Source: Bacteroides oleiciplenus YIT 12058 (GTDB lineage: Bacteria; Bacteroidota; Bacteroidia; Bacteroidales; Bacteroidaceae). Taken from it: DNA of 64,000 bases. The stretch lies in contig NZ_JH992941.1 in NCBI RefSeq assembly GCF_000315485.1, positions 558,001 to 622,000 of the forward strand, written 5' to 3'. A program made the translations under genes and the position numbers. Position 1 is the first letter of the stretch. Each line of letters begins with the position of its first letter. Positions 33,307 through 42,802 of the stretch are shown one piece after another. Below the pieces are notes generated by a model, which did not search any database, was not told the DNA's origin, and saw only the letters and a program-made list of their open reading frames with translations.

Positions 33307-34648
33307 ATTTACATATAGCGCACCCCTGGCACTTATTCAGTTCTCCACGGAAACGTTTCTCCACTAACAGATGTAAGCGGTCTTTCAATGCATCCAGACG
33401 AATAGTGTCAATCACTTCGTTCACGAAAGCAAACATCAACAACAGGCGGGCTTCACGTTGCGGAATACCGCGCTGACGCATATAGAACAAAGCAGTCTCA
33501 TCCAACTGACCGACTGTGGCACCATGACTACACTTCACATCATCGGCATAAATCTCCAACTGCGGTTGGGTGTACATATGTGCTTCGCGCGTAGCACAAA
33601 GGTTACGGTTTGTTTGCTGAGAACTGGTATGTTGCGCATCAGGACGCACCAACACCAAACCGGAGAAAGCACCGACAGACTGATCATCGAGAACATACTT
33701 GAAAAGTTCATTGCTGGTACAGTTAGGCACAGAATGATCGATGCTTGTATTATTATCTACATGCTGATTCTTATCCTCAATTGCCATACCACAAAGATTG
33801 ATTTCAGCGCCTTCGCCTGCCAACAACACTTCGGTGGTATTCCGGGTAGTGCCGTTATACAAGGTCATGCCGTTCAGCAATACGTTACTGTTTGCTTCCT
33901 GCTTTACGTACAGGCTACTGATGCGCACTGTACTTGTATGCGTCTCTTCCAACTCATAAAGGTCGAAGACTGCATTCTCTCCCACAAAGACCTCTATCAC
34001 TTGCGTAGCAAGGAAGTTCACATTATCCATAGCGTGATCGCACACCAGCATACGTGCCTGTGCACCGTCTTCCAGAACGATCAGTACCCGGCGATTCACC
34101 AGAAAGTTCACATCACCACGCAAGATATTCACCAATTGGATGGGGCGTTCGACTATCACATTCTTCGGTACATATAGCAATACACCGTCTTGTGCAAAAG
34201 CAGTATTAAAAGCTGTTACTCCATCTTTTGAAGTATCAGCCAGCTTGCCGTAGTATTTCTTCACCAACTCCGGATGCTTTTCTGCCATCTCTTTCAAACT
34301 GCCGAAGATAACTCCTTCAGGCAGATGAGATGTAGGCAAAGCCTTATTATAGAAAGCATCGTTCACTACAAAGTACAGGGACGTACTCATATTGGGCACA
34401 TCACACTTGAACACTTCATAGGGATTCACCGGAATATCCAAACGGTTCAGGTTCAGTCCATAGTCCGGTTCAAAGAATTTGCTGACATCAGTATATTTAT
34501 ATTTCTCCTGTTTACGGGTAGGAAAGCCAAGCCGCTCGAAGTCGGCAAACGCAGTGGCACGGGGAGCATTCAGCACCTCGGTACTATGCTGGCATATCAT
34601 AGCTTCCGCCTGGGAGAAAAGATCTATGTATTGTTGTTCTGCATTCAT
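33305..34648 (-). CDS. sufD: Fe-S cluster assembly protein SufD
   Basis: Scaffold partner of SufB in the SufBC2D complex that builds iron-sulfur clusters. The 447-residue protein has the right-handed beta-helix core of the SufBD family, with LVLVRPDAQHTSSQQTNRNL (near 345) and the conserved VKCSHGATVGQLDETALFYM RRGI-like region near 380-400. The C-terminus has LVEKRFRGELNKCQGCAICK with three cysteines, a little unusual. It starts three bases after the sufC stop. Confidence 0.95.
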   Translation of the reverse strand: MNAEQQYIDLFSQAEAMICQHSTEVLNAPRATAFADFERLGFPTRKQEKYKYTDVSKFFEPDYGLNLNRLDIPVNPYEVFKCDVPNMSTSLYFVVNDAFYNKALPTSHLPEGVIFGSLKEMAEKHPELVKKYYGKLADTSKDGVTAFNTAFAQDGVLLYVPKNVIVERPIQLVNILRGDVNFLVNRRVLIVLEDGAQARMLVCDHAMDNVNFLATQVIEVFVGENAVFDLYELEETHTSTVRISSLYVKQEANSNVLLNGMTLYNGTTRNTTEVLLAGEGAEINLCGMAIEDKNQHVDNNTSIDHSVPNCTSNELFKYVLDDQSVGAFSGLVLVRPDAQHTSSQQTNRNLCATREAHMYTQPQLEIYADDVKCSHGATVGQLDETALFYMRQRGIPQREARLLLMFAFVNEVIDTIRLDALKDRLHLLVEKRFRGELNKCQGCAICK

Positions 34649-34651
34649 AAT

Positions 34652-35404
34652 TTATTCTCCCAACTCCTTCTTAATCCAATCATACCCCTTCTCTTCCAGT
34701 TCCAGAGCCAGCTCCGGTCCCGCAGTCTTTACAATGCGGCCTTTGTATAGCACATGCACGACGTCAGGTTTGATATAATCCAGTAAGCGTTGGTAGTGGG
34801 TGATAACGATGGTACTGTTTTCCGGTGTCTTCAACTTGTTTACACCTTCGGCAACAATCCGCAGAGCATCGATATCCAGCCCGGAGTCCGTTTCGTCGAG
34901 GATGCTCAAACGCGGTTCCAGCATAGCCATCTGGAAGATTTCGTTACGCTTCTTCTCTCCACCGGAGAAGCCTTCGTTCACGGAGCGGTTTGCCAGTTTA
35001 TTATCCAGTTCCACAACCGCACGCTTCTCACGCATCAGTTTAAGGAATTCGCTTGCACTCAAGGCAGGCAGATGGTTATATTTACGTTGCTCATTCACCG
35101 CCGCACGCATGAAGTTCACCATGCTCACACCCGGAATTTCCACCGGATACTGGAAACTGAGGAAGATACCTTCGTGACTACGGTCTTCGGGCGAAAGCTC
35201 CAACAGGTTCTTACCGTAGAAAGTCACACTACCCTTTGTCACCTCAAAAGCCGGGTTACCTACCAACACAGCCGAAAGGGTACTCTTACCGGAACCGTTC
35301 GGTCCCATAATAGCATGAACCTCACCTGCTCTCACCGTCAGGTTGATGCCTTTCAATATTTCTTTGCCATTTACGCTGGCATGCAGGTCTTTTATCTCTA
35401 ACAT
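34652..35404 (-). CDS. sufC: Fe-S cluster assembly ATPase SufC
   Basis: ABC-type ATPase that drives conformational change in the SufBC2D scaffold. The 250-residue protein has Walker A ([14 protein letters not shown], near residue 35), the Q-loop, the signature [17 protein letters not shown] near 150 and Walker [13 protein letters not shown] near 170. Length and the extended GGEKKR signature are typical of SufC and not of a transporter ATPase. Gap to sufB is 33 bases. Confidence 0.97.
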   Translation of the reverse strand: MLEIKDLHASVNGKEILKGINLTVRAGEVHAIMGPNGSGKSTLSAVLVGNPAFEVTKGSVTFYGKNLLELSPEDRSHEGIFLSFQYPVEIPGVSMVNFMRAAVNEQRKYNHLPALSASEFLKLMREKRAVVELDNKLANRSVNEGFSGGEKKRNEIFQMAMLEPRLSILDETDSGLDIDALRIVAEGVNKLKTPENSTIVITHYQRLLDYIKPDVVHVLYKGRIVKTAGPELALELEEKGYDWIKKELGE

Positions 35405-35437
35405 GATATTTAGTTCTATATTTATAATTCCAAAAAC

Positions 35438-36949
35438 TTATCCCACGCTGCCTTCCAGCGAAATAGCCAGCAACTTCTGAGCTTCTACGGCAAACTCCAT
35501 CGGCAGCTTGTTCAGCACTTCCTTGGCATAGCCATTCACAATCAAGCCCACTGCATCTTCCGTAGAGATGCCGCGCTGGTTGCAATAAAAGATCTGGTCT
35601 TCGTTGATTTTGCTGGTGGTTGCCTCATGCTCCACAATTGCCGTTTCATTATGGATATCCATATAGGGGAACGTGTGCGCACCGCACTTATCGCCCAGCA
35701 ACAAAGAGTCGCACTGACTGTAATTACGCGCATTATCAGCTTTCTGAGCCACACGCACCAGACCACGGTAAGAGTTCTCACTGTGCCCTGCAGAAATACC
35801 TTTACTAACAATAGTACTACTGGTATTCTTACCCAGATGTATCATCTTTGTACCCGTATCTGCCTGCTGGTAATTATTTGTCACCGCCACACTATAGAAT
35901 TCAGCCGAAGAATTATCTCCCGTCAGAATACAAGACGGATACTTCCACGTGATAGCCGAACCCGTCTCTACCTGCGTCCAGGATAGCTTACTGTTCACAC
36001 CTTTGCAATTGCCACGCTTCGTCACGAAGTTATATACACCGCCCTTGCCCTCGGCATCGCCCGGATACCAATTTTGTACGGTACTATATTTCACTTCAGC
36101 ACGGTCATGCACCACAATCTCCACGATAGCGGCATGCAACTGGTTCTCGTCACGCATCGGTGCCGTACAACCTTCCAGATAGGAAACATACGAATCGGCA
36201 TCCGCCACAATCAGTGTCCGCTCAAACTGTCCCGTGTTACGTGCATTGATACGAAAATAGGTAGACAACTCCATCGGACAACGTACCCCCTTCGGAATAT
36301 ATACGAACGAACCGTCGGAGAATACCGCCGAGTTCAACGCAGCGAAGAAGTTATCACGATATCCCACTACGGAGCCCAGGTACTTCTGCACCAAATCGGG
36401 ATGCTCACGTATCGCCTCACTGATGGAACAAAAGATGATTCCCTTCTCCATCAGTGTCTCCTTGAATGTCGTCTTCACAGAAACGGAGTCCATCACGGCA
36501 TCTACCGCCATGCCACTCAACGCCATCTGTTCTTCCAATGGGATACCCAGTTTATTGAAGGTCTTTATCAGTTCAGGGTCTACTTCGTCCATGCTCTTCG
36601 GAGCATCCTTTTTCTTTGCCAACGGGTCGGCATAATATGAAATAGCCTGATAATCTATCTCAGGAATACGGAGATGTGCCCATGTAGGCATTTCCAACGT
36701 CAGCCAATGGCGATACGCTTTCAAGCGAAGTTCCAGCAGCCATTCCGGCTCGTTCTTCTTTGCAGAAATCAGCCTCACAACGTCTTCATTCAGCCCACAC
36801 TCAATGACTTCCGTGTGCACGTCGGTAGTGAAGCCGTACTTGTACTTCTCCTCTGCAATCTTACGGACAAATTCGTTTGAAGGCTTCTTTTCCACCTTCT
36901 CTTCTTCATCCTTCTTTGAGTTCTTTTTATTATGATCTTCGGGTTGCAT
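35438..36949 (-). CDS. sufB: Fe-S cluster assembly protein SufB
   Basis: Main scaffold subunit of the SufBC2D complex; carries the growing cluster. The 503-residue protein has the SufB core with [60 protein letters not shown] and the C-terminal [21 protein letters not shown] Lys/Glu-rich N-terminal extension of about 25 residues makes it slightly longer than the E. coli protein. It is four bases beyond the cvpA stop, so it is in one transcript with the upstream genes. Confidence 0.96.
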   Translation of the reverse strand: MQPEDHNKKNSKKDEEEKVEKKPSNEFVRKIAEEKYKYGFTTDVHTEVIECGLNEDVVRLISAKKNEPEWLLELRLKAYRHWLTLEMPTWAHLRIPEIDYQAISYYADPLAKKKDAPKSMDEVDPELIKTFNKLGIPLEEQMALSGMAVDAVMDSVSVKTTFKETLMEKGIIFCSISEAIREHPDLVQKYLGSVVGYRDNFFAALNSAVFSDGSFVYIPKGVRCPMELSTYFRINARNTGQFERTLIVADADSYVSYLEGCTAPMRDENQLHAAIVEIVVHDRAEVKYSTVQNWYPGDAEGKGGVYNFVTKRGNCKGVNSKLSWTQVETGSAITWKYPSCILTGDNSSAEFYSVAVTNNYQQADTGTKMIHLGKNTSSTIVSKGISAGHSENSYRGLVRVAQKADNARNYSQCDSLLLGDKCGAHTFPYMDIHNETAIVEHEATTSKINEDQIFYCNQRGISTEDAVGLIVNGYAKEVLNKLPMEFAVEAQKLLAISLEGSVG

Positions 36950-36953
36950 TATT

Positions 36954-37457
36954 TTAATTTAGTATATATTGTTCTGTAACTTCTTTTGCGGCAGGGAAAA
37001 ACATCCCGGCGAAGGACTCCATAGGATAATATAACACTGATTCCTCCTTCATTGTTTGGTCTACCAGCGTATTATCCGAGTCTATAAACTCGACAACACA
37101 GATAAACAAACTTGTCAGCAACAGGAACTTCAACGCTCCCAGTCCCGCTCCGAGCCAGCGATTGAGCCAACCCAGTGAAACGGCCTCCATAGCCTTTGTC
37201 AATAGAGCCGCCACCAACAGGAACAACAATGGAACCACCACCCAGATTACGACAAAAGCCAGTATCTGCGCAAACGTCATGGAATCCGTCATTTTAGAAA
37301 AGACCTTCTCCGCTACCGACACATACAATGCCTTCGCAGCCAGCAATCCGACAATCAATCCAAGGATGGATGCCAGCTGCCTGATGAAGCCTTTTATAAA
37401 ACCGATGACCGCTCCGGCACCGATCACCACTAATATGATGATGTCTAATATTGTCAT
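36954..37457 (-). CDS. CvpA family membrane protein
   Basis: A 167-residue inner-membrane protein with four hydrophobic helices; CvpA in E. coli is linked to colicin V production and to envelope stress, but its molecular role is unknown. The N-terminus [21 protein letters not shown] and the [19 protein letters not shown] repeat are typical. It lies between infB (103-base gap with a hairpin) and sufB (four-base gap). Confidence 0.85.
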   Translation of the reverse strand: MTILDIIILVVIGAGAVIGFIKGFIRQLASILGLIVGLLAAKALYVSVAEKVFSKMTDSMTFAQILAFVVIWVVVPLLFLLVAALLTKAMEAVSLGWLNRWLGAGLGALKFLLLTSLFICVVEFIDSDNTLVDQTMKEESVLYYPMESFAGMFFPAAKEVTEQYILN

Positions 37458-37474
37458 AGCTATATCTAAAAAAA

Positions 37475-37543
37475 GACACGGATTACACGGATAAACACGG
37501 TTCTTCTTTTAAACCAATCCGTGAAATCCGTGTAATCCGTGTC
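37475..37543 (-). terminator. long inverted repeat with T-run after infB
   Basis: GACACGGATTACACGGAT (37475-37492) and its exact reverse complement (37526-37543) form an 18-base stem, with further partial complementarity inside. Read on the minus strand seven T follow (37474-37468). The arms are themselves made of repeats of ACACGGAT every 10-11 bases. It probably attenuates transcription from infB into cvpA-suf. Confidence 0.7.
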
Positions 37544-37559
37544 TAAAAGATTATTTCGC

Positions 37560-40500
37560 TTACAGAGTCTGTTTTACTTCAATTTCTTCGTAAGATTCGA
37601 TAATATCACCTATCTTGATATCGTTGCAGTTTGTCAGACTGATACCACACTCAAAGTTGGTACCTACTTCCTTCACGTCGTCCTTGAAGCGCTTCAAAGC
37701 ATTGATAGCACCTGTAAAGATTACGATACCGTCGCGTATGAGACGAGCCTTGTCGCTGCGTTTCACCTTTCCGGTCTTCACCACTGCACCGGCCACGAGA
37801 CCCACCTTGGTGATATTGAACACCTCGCGCACTTCGATCGTTGCAGTCACCTGCTCCTTCACCTCTGGTGCCAACATACCTTCCATAGCAGCCTTCACCT
37901 CTTCGATGGCGTCGTAGATTACCGAGTACTTGCGAATATCCACACCGTCGTTCTCCGCCAGTTTTGCAGCTGCGTTCGACGGACGTACCTGGAAGCCAAT
38001 GATAATGGCATCCGAAGCAGCAGCCAGTGAAACATCTGACTCGGAAATAGCTCCAACGCCTTTGTGGATTACATTCACCTGTACCTGTGCCGTAGACAGC
38101 TTAATCAGTGAGTCGCTCAATGCTTCAACAGAACCATCCACGTCACCCTTAACGATAACATTCAGTTCATGGAAGTCACCCAATGCCAGACGACGGCCAA
38201 CTTCATCCAAAGTAAGCATCTTCTGAGTACGCAAGCCCTGTTCACGTTGCAGCTGCTCACGCTTGTTAGCGATTTCACGCGCTTCCTGTTCCGTATCGAT
38301 CACATGGAACGTGTCACCTGCAGCAGGTGCACCATTCAGTCCAAGGATTAATACAGGTTCAGACGGTCCGGCCTCTTTCAGGCGTTGGTTGCGTTCGTTG
38401 AACATAGCTTTCACCTTACCATAAGCTGTACCTGCCAATACGATGTCACCTACGTGCAGCGTACCGTTGGATACCAACATAGTGGCTACATAACCACGTC
38501 CCTTGTCCAGTGAAGACTCAATGATGGAACCTGTAGCTTTGCGGTTCGGATTTGCTTTCAAGTCGAGCATTTCAGCTTCCAGCAATACCTTCTCCAACAA
38601 CTCCTTCACGCCCATACCTTTCTTGGCTGAGATATCTTGTGACTGGTACTTGCCACCCCATTCTTCAACGAGGTAGTTCATACTTGCCAATTCTTCCTTA
38701 ATCTTATCAGGATTGGAAGTCGGCTTATCAATCTTGTTAATAGCGAATACGATAGGTACACCTGCAGCCATAGCATGGTTGATGGCTTCCTTCGTCTGCG
38801 GCATCACGTTGTCATCGGCAGCGACAATGATGATAACTACGTCCGTTACCTTCGCACCACGGGCACGCATAGCGGTAAATGCCTCATGACCCGGAGTATC
38901 GAGGAACGTGATTTCACGTCCGTCTTCCAACTTCACATTGTAGGCACCGATGTGCTGCGTGATACCACCGGCTTCACCGGCAATAACGTTCGCTTTACGG
39001 ATATAGTCGAGCAACGATGTCTTACCGTGGTCTACGTGGCCCATGACGGTAACAATCGGCGCACGCGGTTCCAGGTCGTCGTCAGCATCTTCTTCTTCCA
39101 CAATGGCTTGTGATACTTCTGCGCTGACGTACTCAGTCTTATATCCGAATTCTTCTGCCACCAGATTGATGGTTTCGGCATCCAGACGTTGGTTGATGGA
39201 AACCATGATACCGATACTCATACAAGTAGCAATGACCTGCGTAACGGAAACGTCCATCATGCTTGCCAATTCGTTAGCAGTCACGAATTCCGTAATCTTC
39301 AGCACTCTGCTGTCCGCCATTTCGCGGTCTTCCTGTTCCTGCTGACGGCTGGACGCCATATCACGTTTATCTTTACGATACTTCGCTGTCTTATTCTTGC
39401 CTTTGGAAGTGAGGCGTGCCAAGGTTTCTTTTACCTGCTTAGCTACGTCTTCCTCCTTTACTTCCGCTTTGATGACCGGTTTTTTGAAACGGTCCTTGCT
39501 ATTATTATTGTTACGGTTGTTACGGTTTCCTCCCGGATGGTTGTTAGCACCACCGCCTTGACCGCCACCCTGGGGTTTACCACCACCGGGACGGTTGTCA
39601 CCTCCACGCTGGAAGTTGGATGCGTTGTTGATATCTACTTTCTCCTTATTATTAATACGGAGACGTTTCTTCTTGTTAGCATTGGCATCGGTGTCTTTTT
39701 CCTTGCCATCTTTCATTTTGCTATCTTCGCGGCGAATTTCTTTGATAATCGCCTCCTTCATCTGCTTCTTCTGGTCCTGACGGATTTTCTCCTTCTCTTC
39801 GCGCTCCTTACGTTTTTCCTCTTTGGTCTTCTTCTTGGGGCGTGTGGACTGATTCAGCGTGGCCAAGTCAATCTGGCCGATGATATTTATCTTGGAAACA
39901 AATTCCGGTTTATGGATTGTGAAGATTTCATCTCCACCAGTCTTTGCCGGTGCTTCTTCGCCCACTTCGGGCTTCGGTTCTTCCTTGGCTTGTGCCACGG
40001 GAGCAGGTGTTTCTTTTTTCACTTCTTCTTTCTGGATTACTACCGGAGCAGGCGCTGGTTTTTCTTCCATAGCCACTTTCGGTTCTTCTTTCACCACAGG
40101 CGCTGGTTTGGGAGCAGGTGCTGGTTTGGGTTCAAGTTTCGGTTCCTCCTTAGGCTCGGGTTTAAGCTCCGGCTTGAATTCGGGCTTAGGTTCAGGCTTC
40201 GGCTGCGGTTTAGGTTCTTCCTTCACCACAGGTGCGGTTTCTTCTACTTTCTTCTCTTCCACTTTCTCCACTACCGGTTTCCGGTTATTCAGCTTATCCA
40301 AGTCTATTTTTCCGACAGGTTTAAACTTCGGGCGTGCATCTTCGGGAACTACCGTCTTGATTTCCTCAACTTTTGGTTTCTCCGTAGTCTCAGCCTCATA
40401 ACCATCGATAGATACCGACGCTTTGTTGCGGTCTTTGTTCTGTCGTTCCTGAATGAAACGTTCTGATTCAAGTCTAAGGTTCTTATCTGTACTGAACTCT

Positions 40501-40643
40501 TTCACGAGCAAAGCGTATTGCTCCTCGGTAATTTTTGTGTTGGGATTTGCCTCAACGGCAAAGCCTTTCTTCTGCAAGAACTCAACTACCGTTGAAATTC
40601 CTACATTCAAATCTCTTGTTACTTTATTTAACCTAATCGTCAT
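37560..40643 (-). CDS. infB: translation initiation factor IF-2
   Basis: GTPase that brings initiator fMet-tRNA to the 30S subunit and promotes subunit joining. The 1027-residue protein has a small N-terminal helical domain, a long Lys/Glu/Pro-rich linker (about residues 110-250, with repeated KPEPKPE-type pieces), a basic RNRNN segment near 370, and then the conserved core: G1 [15 protein letters not shown] near 532, G3 [10 protein letters not shown]4 NKID, and domains II-IV. The long linker is variable across the family and makes this a large version. It lies after nusA in the usual rimP-nusA-infB order. Confidence 0.96.
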   Translation of the reverse strand: MTIRLNKVTRDLNVGISTVVEFLQKKGFAVEANPNTKITEEQYALLVKEFSTDKNLRLESERFIQERQNKDRNKASVSIDGYEAETTEKPKVEEIKTVVPEDARPKFKPVGKIDLDKLNNRKPVVEKVEEKKVEETAPVVKEEPKPQPKPEPKPEFKPELKPEPKEEPKLEPKPAPAPKPAPVVKEEPKVAMEEKPAPAPVVIQKEEVKKETPAPVAQAKEEPKPEVGEEAPAKTGGDEIFTIHKPEFVSKINIIGQIDLATLNQSTRPKKKTKEEKRKEREEKEKIRQDQKKQMKEAIIKEIRREDSKMKDGKEKDTDANANKKKRLRINNKEKVDINNASNFQRGGDNRPGGGKPQGGGQGGGANNHPGGNRNNRNNNNSKDRFKKPVIKAEVKEEDVAKQVKETLARLTSKGKNKTAKYRKDKRDMASSRQQEQEDREMADSRVLKITEFVTANELASMMDVSVTQVIATCMSIGIMVSINQRLDAETINLVAEEFGYKTEYVSAEVSQAIVEEEDADDDLEPRAPIVTVMGHVDHGKTSLLDYIRKANVIAGEAGGITQHIGAYNVKLEDGREITFLDTPGHEAFTAMRARGAKVTDVVIIIVAADDNVMPQTKEAINHAMAAGVPIVFAINKIDKPTSNPDKIKEELASMNYLVEEWGGKYQSQDISAKKGMGVKELLEKVLLEAEMLDLKANPNRKATGSIIESSLDKGRGYVATMLVSNGTLHVGDIVLAGTAYGKVKAMFNERNQRLKEAGPSEPVLILGLNGAPAAGDTFHVIDTEQEAREIANKREQLQREQGLRTQKMLTLDEVGRRLALGDFHELNVIVKGDVDGSVEALSDSLIKLSTAQVQVNVIHKGVGAISESDVSLAAASDAIIIGFQVRPSNAAAKLAENDGVDIRKYSVIYDAIEEVKAAMEGMLAPEVKEQVTATIEVREVFNITKVGLVAGAVVKTGKVKRSDKARLIRDGIVIFTGAINALKRFKDDVKEVGTNFECGISLTNCNDIKIGDIIESYEEIEVKQTL

Positions 40644-40710
40644 ACTAAAAAATTAATGAATAATGTGGAGAAAGAAGTTAGTGCAAACAGAAACAAACGC
40701 CAGCAGACGT

Positions 40711-42057
40711 TTATTCAGCCTCAGGCTCTAATTCGGCCTCAGGTTCAGATTCTGACTCGGGCTCTGATTCAAATTCAGGTTCCGGTTCAAATTCAGGTTC
40801 GCCTTCTTCAAACTCCGATTTCAAAATGTTCAATACCTCATCCACCGTTTCTTCTTCCAAGTCGGTTTTCTCAATCAGCAACTCACGCGGAGCGTTCAGT
40901 ACGGCTTTTGCAGTATCAATGCCAATCGCTTTGATGGCGTCAATCACCCAACCGTCAATTTCGTCTCTGAACTCATCCAAGTAGATGTCTTCATCTTCAA
41001 CAGCTTGATCCAACTCACGGAACACGTCAATGGTGTACTCGGTCAACATACTGGCAAGTTTGATATTCAAACCGCCTTTACCAATAGCCAGCGATACTTC
41101 TTCCGGTTTCAGGAATACTTCCGCCTTACGCTCTTCTTCATTCAGTCGGATAGAAGATATTTTTGCGGGGCTGAGGGCACGCTGAATAAACAACTGTATA
41201 TTGCCCGTATAGTTGATTACGTCAATATTCTCGTTGCGCAACTCACGAACGATACCATGAATACGGCTACCCTTCACACCTACGCAGGCACCTACCGGGT
41301 CGATACGGTCATCGTACGACTCAACGGCAATCTTGGCGCGCTCACCGGGGATGCGGGCAATCTTCTTAATGGTAATCAGTCCGTCCATGATTTCGGGCAC
41401 TTCCATCTCGAACAGGCGCTGCAAGAATACAGGCGATGTACGTGAAAGAATGATCTTCGGGTTGTTGTTTTTGTTGTCCACACGGGCCACTACGGCACGT
41501 GCCGTTTCACCTTTACGATAGAAGTCGCTCGGGATTTGTTCCGTCTTGGGCAACAGCAACTCGTTACCTTCATCATCCAGCAGCAACATTTCCTTCTTCC
41601 ATATCTGGTATACTTCCGCATTGATGATGTTGCCTACCTTATCAATATATTTATTATAGATACTGTCCTTTTCCAGTTCCAAAATCTTCGAAGCCAAAGT
41701 CTGACGCAGGTTCAAGATAGCGCGGCGTCCAAAGTTCGCGAAAATTACCTCATCCGTCACTTCCTCGCCCACTTCATATGAAGCATCTATCTTCTGTGCT
41801 TCCGACAATCCAATCTGCAAATTCGGATTTTCCAGGTTTTCATCCGCCACCACCTCACGGTTACGCCATATTTCGAAGTCACCCTTATCCGGATTCACGA
41901 TTACGTCGTAGTTCTCATCGGTACCGAACATCTTCGCAATCACACTACGGAACGACTCTTCGAGTACGCTCACCATTGTGGTTCTATCGATATTTTTCAG
42001 TTCCTTAAATTCCGAAAATGTATCTATCAAGCTGATAGTTTCTACTTTTTTGGCCAT
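40711..42057 (-). CDS. nusA: transcription elongation/termination factor NusA
   Basis: Binds RNA polymerase and RNA and controls pausing, termination and antitermination. The 448-residue protein has the N-terminal polymerase-binding domain, S1 domain (near 140-200), KH domains (ESYDDRIDPVGACVGVKGSR and FLKPEEVSLAIGKGGLNIKLA), and a last stretch of about 34 residues built of Glu/Pro/Ser repeats (EPEFEPEPEFESEPESESEP). No second acidic-repeat domain of the gammaproteobacterial type is present. It starts four bases after the rimP stop. Confidence 0.96.
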   Translation of the reverse strand: MAKKVETISLIDTFSEFKELKNIDRTTMVSVLEESFRSVIAKMFGTDENYDVIVNPDKGDFEIWRNREVVADENLENPNLQIGLSEAQKIDASYEVGEEVTDEVIFANFGRRAILNLRQTLASKILELEKDSIYNKYIDKVGNIINAEVYQIWKKEMLLLDDEGNELLLPKTEQIPSDFYRKGETARAVVARVDNKNNNPKIILSRTSPVFLQRLFEMEVPEIMDGLITIKKIARIPGERAKIAVESYDDRIDPVGACVGVKGSRIHGIVRELRNENIDVINYTGNIQLFIQRALSPAKISSIRLNEEERKAEVFLKPEEVSLAIGKGGLNIKLASMLTEYTIDVFRELDQAVEDEDIYLDEFRDEIDGWVIDAIKAIGIDTAKAVLNAPRELLIEKTDLEEETVDEVLNILKSEFEEGEPEFEPEPEFESEPESESEPEAELEPEAE

Positions 42058-42061
42058 AGTC

Positions 42062-42529
42062 TTATTTAAAACTGATTAAGTATTTAGTATATTTTATTTC
42101 ATCATACGCAAAGGTTTCGTCCTCTTGCACCAGCGTGGGGCGCTTAGCTCCTTCGGGTTTCACTTTCTTCTCAATGGTTACGGTGAAATGCTGTTCGTCG
42201 GCCGCTTTGAGTACGCCGCACAATTTGCGTCCGTCTTTTTTCAGCACTTCCACTTCTTTCCCGATGTGGTTGCAGTACTGTTGCAACACTTTAAATGGCT
42301 GTCCGATACCGGCAGAGCCTACTTCCAACTCATAATCATCCTCTTCACGATTCAACTTGGATTCGATAAATCGGCTCAATTCCACGCAATCTTCAATCCA
42401 AACACCTTCTTTGTGGTCAATTTCCACCAGAATCTTGTCATCCGGGCTGATAGATACTTCCACCAGAAAGTACTCTTTTCCGTCCAGCCACTCGTCAACA
42501 ATTTGACAAACAGTTTTCTTTTCTATCAT
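42062..42529 (-). CDS. rimP: ribosome maturation factor RimP
   Basis: A 155-residue factor needed for 30S subunit assembly. Two-domain alpha/beta fold; the motifs VEVSISPDDKILVEIDH and YELEVGSAGIGQPFKVLQQY fit the family. It is first in the rimP-nusA-infB operon, with a promoter 67 bases upstream and a leader that has an attenuator-like hairpin. Confidence 0.92.
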   Translation of the reverse strand: MIEKKTVCQIVDEWLDGKEYFLVEVSISPDDKILVEIDHKEGVWIEDCVELSRFIESKLNREEDDYELEVGSAGIGQPFKVLQQYCNHIGKEVEVLKKDGRKLCGVLKAADEQHFTVTIEKKVKPEGAKRPTLVQEDETFAYDEIKYTKYLISFK

Positions 42530-42548
42530 TGATTAACTATATAAGAAC

Positions 42549-42571
42549 AAAAAAAGGAGCTTAATTGCCCC
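42549..42571 (-). promoter_or_regulatory. attenuator-like hairpin in the rimP leader
   Basis: On the minus strand GGGGC-AATTAA-GCTCC forms a five-pair stem (one G-U) followed by seven T. It lies between the promoter (42596-42626) and the rimP ATG. Just upstream an ATG at 42587 opens an eight-codon frame (MDERWRGN) whose stop falls inside the hairpin loop. Confidence 0.5.
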
Positions 42572-42595
42572 TCCACCTTTCATCCATTGCGGTTG

Positions 42596-42626
42596 CAAAG
42601 ATATAAATAATCTGTTCGACTACAAA
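42596..42626 (-). promoter_or_regulatory. promoter for the rimP-nusA-infB operon
   Basis: On the minus strand TTTG (42626-42623) and TATCTTTG (42603-42596) are separated by 19 bases, an exact match to the Bacteroides consensus. The 42627-42740 stretch upstream shows nothing further. Confidence 0.8.
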
Positions 42627-42740
42627 ATATTAGAGAAAAAAAGAATCATTTAACGATTCGTTGACGTAATTATTTCCTTTTCCGGCGGTTATGAGGCAAA
42701 TAAAGACACCGAGCATCAAACAGTCCCGAACTGAGTACAC

Positions 42741-42783
42741 AAAAACACCCGAATGTTTTGGAGTAAAATATCCGGGTGTTTTT
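42741..42783 (-). terminator. intrinsic terminator after the GH3 gene
   Basis: AAAAACACCCG (42741-42751) and CGGGTGTTTTT (42773-42783) are exact reverse complements. On the minus strand the last arm ends in TTTTT, 20 bases after the GH3 stop. Confidence 0.85.
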
Positions 42784-42802
42784 CACGCTAACGCTTTCTT
42801 AA

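Noticed and set aside
39189..40466. A 425-residue plus-strand frame over infB
   Set aside because: It mirrors the repetitive Lys/Glu/Pro-rich linker of IF-2 and reads as runs of Phe and Leu; no family features.
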